NCBI GenBank assembly: GCA_964525605.1 | Contig: CAZGKT010000007.1 | Span: 62,001-126,000, forward strand | From: CAVTWJ01 sp964525605 | Lineage (GTDB): Bacteria; Oederibacteriota; Muellerivitia; Muellerivitales; Muellerivitaceae | DNA length: 64,000 nucleotides | Direction: 5' to 3' | Part shown: positions 62,402 to 64,000 of the stretch, piece by piece | Position numbering within the stretch: position 1 is the stretch's first letter | Layout: each line of letters starts with the position of its first letter | Made by a program: the position numbers and the translations under genes | Notes under the pieces: generated by a model | The model's input: the letters and a program-made list of their open reading frames with translations, nothing else | Database searches by the model: none | What the model was told of the DNA's origin: nothing

Positions 62402-63508
62402 ATGAATGTTTATATCCACATCCCTTTTTGCGCTTCCATTTGCGGTTATTGTGATTTCACCTCGGTTGCCGGGCAAGAATCCAGGATCGATTCTTATGTT
62501 TCGGCGTTGGTTCGGGAAATTTCTTCTTCGGATCTGGAAGGGCCGTTGAGCACTGTTTATTTCGGCGGCGGCACTCCTTCCACCCTGCCTTCTTCCGATG
62601 TTGAAAAAATTCTTCGAGCACTCCAAGAAAAAGCGGGATTTTCAACTTCTGTAGAAATCTCCCTGGAAGCCAATCCGGAAACCGGGGATCCCTCCAAACT
62701 CCATGGCTATCGGAAAGCGGGGGTTAATCGACTTTCTTTTGGAGCCCAGGCGGCCCAAAAGGAAATTCTCAAGAAGCTTGGCCGGGGCCACGAATGGCCA
62801 AGGGTGGAACAGGCTGTGGGGGAGGCCCGGCAAGCCGGGTTCGCCAATTTAAACCTTGATCTCATGTTCGGCTTGCCGGGGCAAACCTTATCCATGTTTC
62901 GGGATTCCCTCGAAAAAGCCCTAGACCTAGATCCCGATCATCTTTCCCTTTATGCCCTTCAGGTGGAGGAAGGAACTCCGCTTTCACGATGGGTGAAGGA
63001 AGGGCTATCACTCCCTCCCGAAGAAACCGTTGCCGACCAATACGAGAGCGCCCGATGGATCCTCGGCCTATCGGGGTATGAGCAATATGAGGTATCAAAT
63101 TTTTCAAAACCGGGATTCTTATGCCGACACAACTGGAATATCTGGAGGGGGGAAGATTACTGGGGTTTCGGTATTTCCGCTGTGGGGACCGCCCATCGAA
63201 CACGTTGGACCCACGGAGAAAATCTACTGGAATATATCGAAAAAGCCGGCAGGGATTTTCCAGTCGAAAGGGAAGACCTAGGGGAAGAAACCTATCTTTT
63301 CGAACGGATTATGCTGGGGCTTCGCACGAAAGAAGGTGTCGCTGAAGTCCTGGTGGATGATTACGCGAAACTGAAGAAAATGGAGATTCGAGACCGTTGG
63401 GACTCCCTAGTGGCCAGCGGGTTGTTATCCCATCCTCGGGGTTTCTACCAAGCTTCGCCTAAGGGATATTTCGTTCTGAATGGAATGCTGGAAAAGCTGA
63501 TATTTTGA
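62402..63508 (+). CDS. hemW: HemW-type radical SAM protein
   Basis: A 368-residue radical SAM protein related to oxygen-independent coproporphyrinogen oxidase. The cluster motif is FCASICGYCDF (CxxxCxxC), followed by TVYFGGGTPSTLP, NLDLMFGLPGQT and LYALQVEEGTPLSRW, as in HemW. It lacks the fourth Cys of the HemN motif, so it is more likely a heme chaperone than the oxidase. Heme A biosynthesis genes occur at the other end of the window. Confidence 0.92.
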   Translation: MNVYIHIPFCASICGYCDFTSVAGQESRIDSYVSALVREISSSDLEGPLSTVYFGGGTPSTLPSSDVEKILRALQEKAGFSTSVEISLEANPETGDPSKLHGYRKAGVNRLSFGAQAAQKEILKKLGRGHEWPRVEQAVGEARQAGFANLNLDLMFGLPGQTLSMFRDSLEKALDLDPDHLSLYALQVEEGTPLSRWVKEGLSLPPEETVADQYESARWILGLSGYEQYEVSNFSKPGFLCRHNWNIWRGEDYWGFGISAVGTAHRTRWTHGENLLEYIEKAGRDFPVEREDLGEETYLFERIMLGLRTKEGVAEVLVDDYAKLKKMEIRDRWDSLVASGLLSHPRGFYQASPKGYFVLNGMLEKLIF

Positions 63509-63529
63509 CTTAATAAACCCCGTGAAAAG

Positions 63530-63557
63530 TTGACTTTCAAGACCCCCTTCTTATTAT
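63530..63557 (+). promoter_or_regulatory. Candidate sigma-70 promoter of hrcA
   Basis: TTGACT (63530-63535) and TATTAT (63552-63557) are separated by 16 bases, 38 bases before the hrcA start. No CIRCE element (TTAGCACTC-N9-GAGTGCTAA) is seen in the upstream region. Confidence 0.55.
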
Positions 63558-63594
63558 TATCTAGCTCTTAACCAGATGAATGGGAGATGACCTT

Positions 63595-64000
63595 TTGACG
63601 ACGCTACGTCTCGAAGACCGGGAAGAGAACATTCTTTCCTCAGTCATTCATTATTATGTGAATTCGGCCAAGCCGGTTTCTTCCCAGGCGATCGCCGGCC
63701 AAATGGGCCTTTCCCCCGCCACTGTGCGTAACGTATTGATGGAACTGGAAAAAAAGGGTTATCTGACTCATCCCCATACATCCGCCGGCCGGGTCCCGCT
63801 AAACCCGGCTTACCGGCTGTACGTCGACAAGCTCATGCAGGCTAAACGCCTGAACCTGGAAGAAAAGCGACAGATTGAACGTCAATATCAGGTGACCCGG
63901 TCTGAAGTGGAAGCCGTCATCCGCCATACCGCCAAGATTCTTTCGGCCATGACCCGGCTGGGGGGGGTGGCGTCCTTCCATGTGCCGGAAGAAATTTCCC
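63595..64000 (+). CDS. hrcA: Heat-inducible transcription repressor HrcA (3' end outside window)
   Basis: The first 135 residues are present. The TTG start follows GGGAG; the winged-helix region reads LEDREENILSSVIHYYVNSA, then KPVSSQAIAGQMGLSPATVR and NVLMELEKKGYLTHPHTSAG, followed by RVPLNPAYRLYVDKL, all typical of HrcA. The frame is open to the last base. It normally precedes grpE-dnaK-dnaJ, which would lie just beyond the window. Confidence 0.92.
   Translation, partial: MTTLRLEDREENILSSVIHYYVNSAKPVSSQAIAGQMGLSPATVRNVLMELEKKGYLTHPHTSAGRVPLNPAYRLYVDKLMQAKRLNLEEKRQIERQYQVTRSEVEAVIRHTAKILSAMTRLGGVASFHVPEEIS

Noticed and set aside
63509..63594. CIRCE operator before hrcA
   Set aside because: No TTAGCACTC or GAGTGCTAA-like arms can be found in the interval.
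1..64000. tRNA, rRNA, known riboswitch, transposase and phage genes
   Set aside because: Reading both strands by eye revealed no cloverleaf with a TTCRANTC arm, no conserved rRNA segments, no known riboswitch core and no transposase or integrase motifs; a tRNAscan or Rfam search would be decisive.

Overview
The window reads as one continuous stretch of chromosome from a free-living, Gram-negative-type bacterium of moderately high G+C. Several predicted outer-membrane beta-barrels, lipoproteins with clear lipoboxes, a copper/heme A oxidase assembly cluster (so probably aerobic respiration), PilT-type ATPases and c-di-GMP proteins (EAL, PilZ) support this. Long secreted proteins with Pro/Thr-rich linkers, a FlgD-like C-terminal domain, and porins carrying an N-terminal SLH-like segment suggest an uncultured or deep-branching phylum; the sequence alone does not name it. 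TTG and GTG starts with good ribosome binding sites are common (ctaA, ctaB, the ABC ATPase, sco, the SAM hydrolase, lepA, hrcA), and stop/start overlaps are frequent.

Layout. 1-5.3 kb: end of a cupredoxin-like gene, then ctaA, ctaB, an ABC exporter pair, sco and a DUF420 gene, most with overlapping ends: a terminal-oxidase maturation operon. 5.3-9.2 kb: CoA-binding protein, TMTC-like membrane TPR protein, esterase, and a two-gene nucleotidyltransferase module resembling toxin-antitoxin pairs. 9.3-11.4 kb (minus): two tandem PilT-family ATPases. 11.5-19.7 kb: PEBP protein, hypothetical genes, dinB, prmC and an EAL protein, with three different degenerate inverted-repeat elements between 12.1 and 13.9 kb. 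19.7-24.0 kb: a degenerate short-repeat array, a multidomain secreted protein and a CE2-like esterase. 24.0-26.8 kb: an A/T-richer accessory patch (S51 peptidase, GNAT, a frameshifted gene, an antibiotic-type nucleotidyltransferase). 26.9-30.0 kb (minus): YceI, porin and START-domain genes behind a perfect CRP/FNR-like palindrome. 30.3-40.7 kb: small membrane and metal-binding proteins, a 736-residue HEAT-like protein, sfsA, ferredoxin, PilZ, HDAC-like deacetylase, SAM hydroxide adenosyltransferase, inositol monophosphatase and hsp20.

40.9-59.4 kb is the most distinctive part. A LacI-type regulator precedes a membrane-anchored sugar-binding-like protein and an outer-membrane protein. Next comes a 1402-codon open frame that joins a complete RlmD/TrmA-type RNA uracil-C5 methyltransferase to a transmembrane segment and a large extracytoplasmic region resembling a glycosidase. 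After that lies a tightly packed operon of lipoprotein, three SLH-type porin paralogues and two further related lipoproteins, closed by a strong terminator. Related binding-type domains recur at 19.9 and 42.1 kb, so the window appears to hold a dispersed surface system for binding or taking up a polymer, probably a polysaccharide. That function is inferred.

59.5-64.0 kb is housekeeping: lepA, lepB, hemW and the start of hrcA. I found no rRNA, tRNA, CRISPR array, transposase or phage gene.
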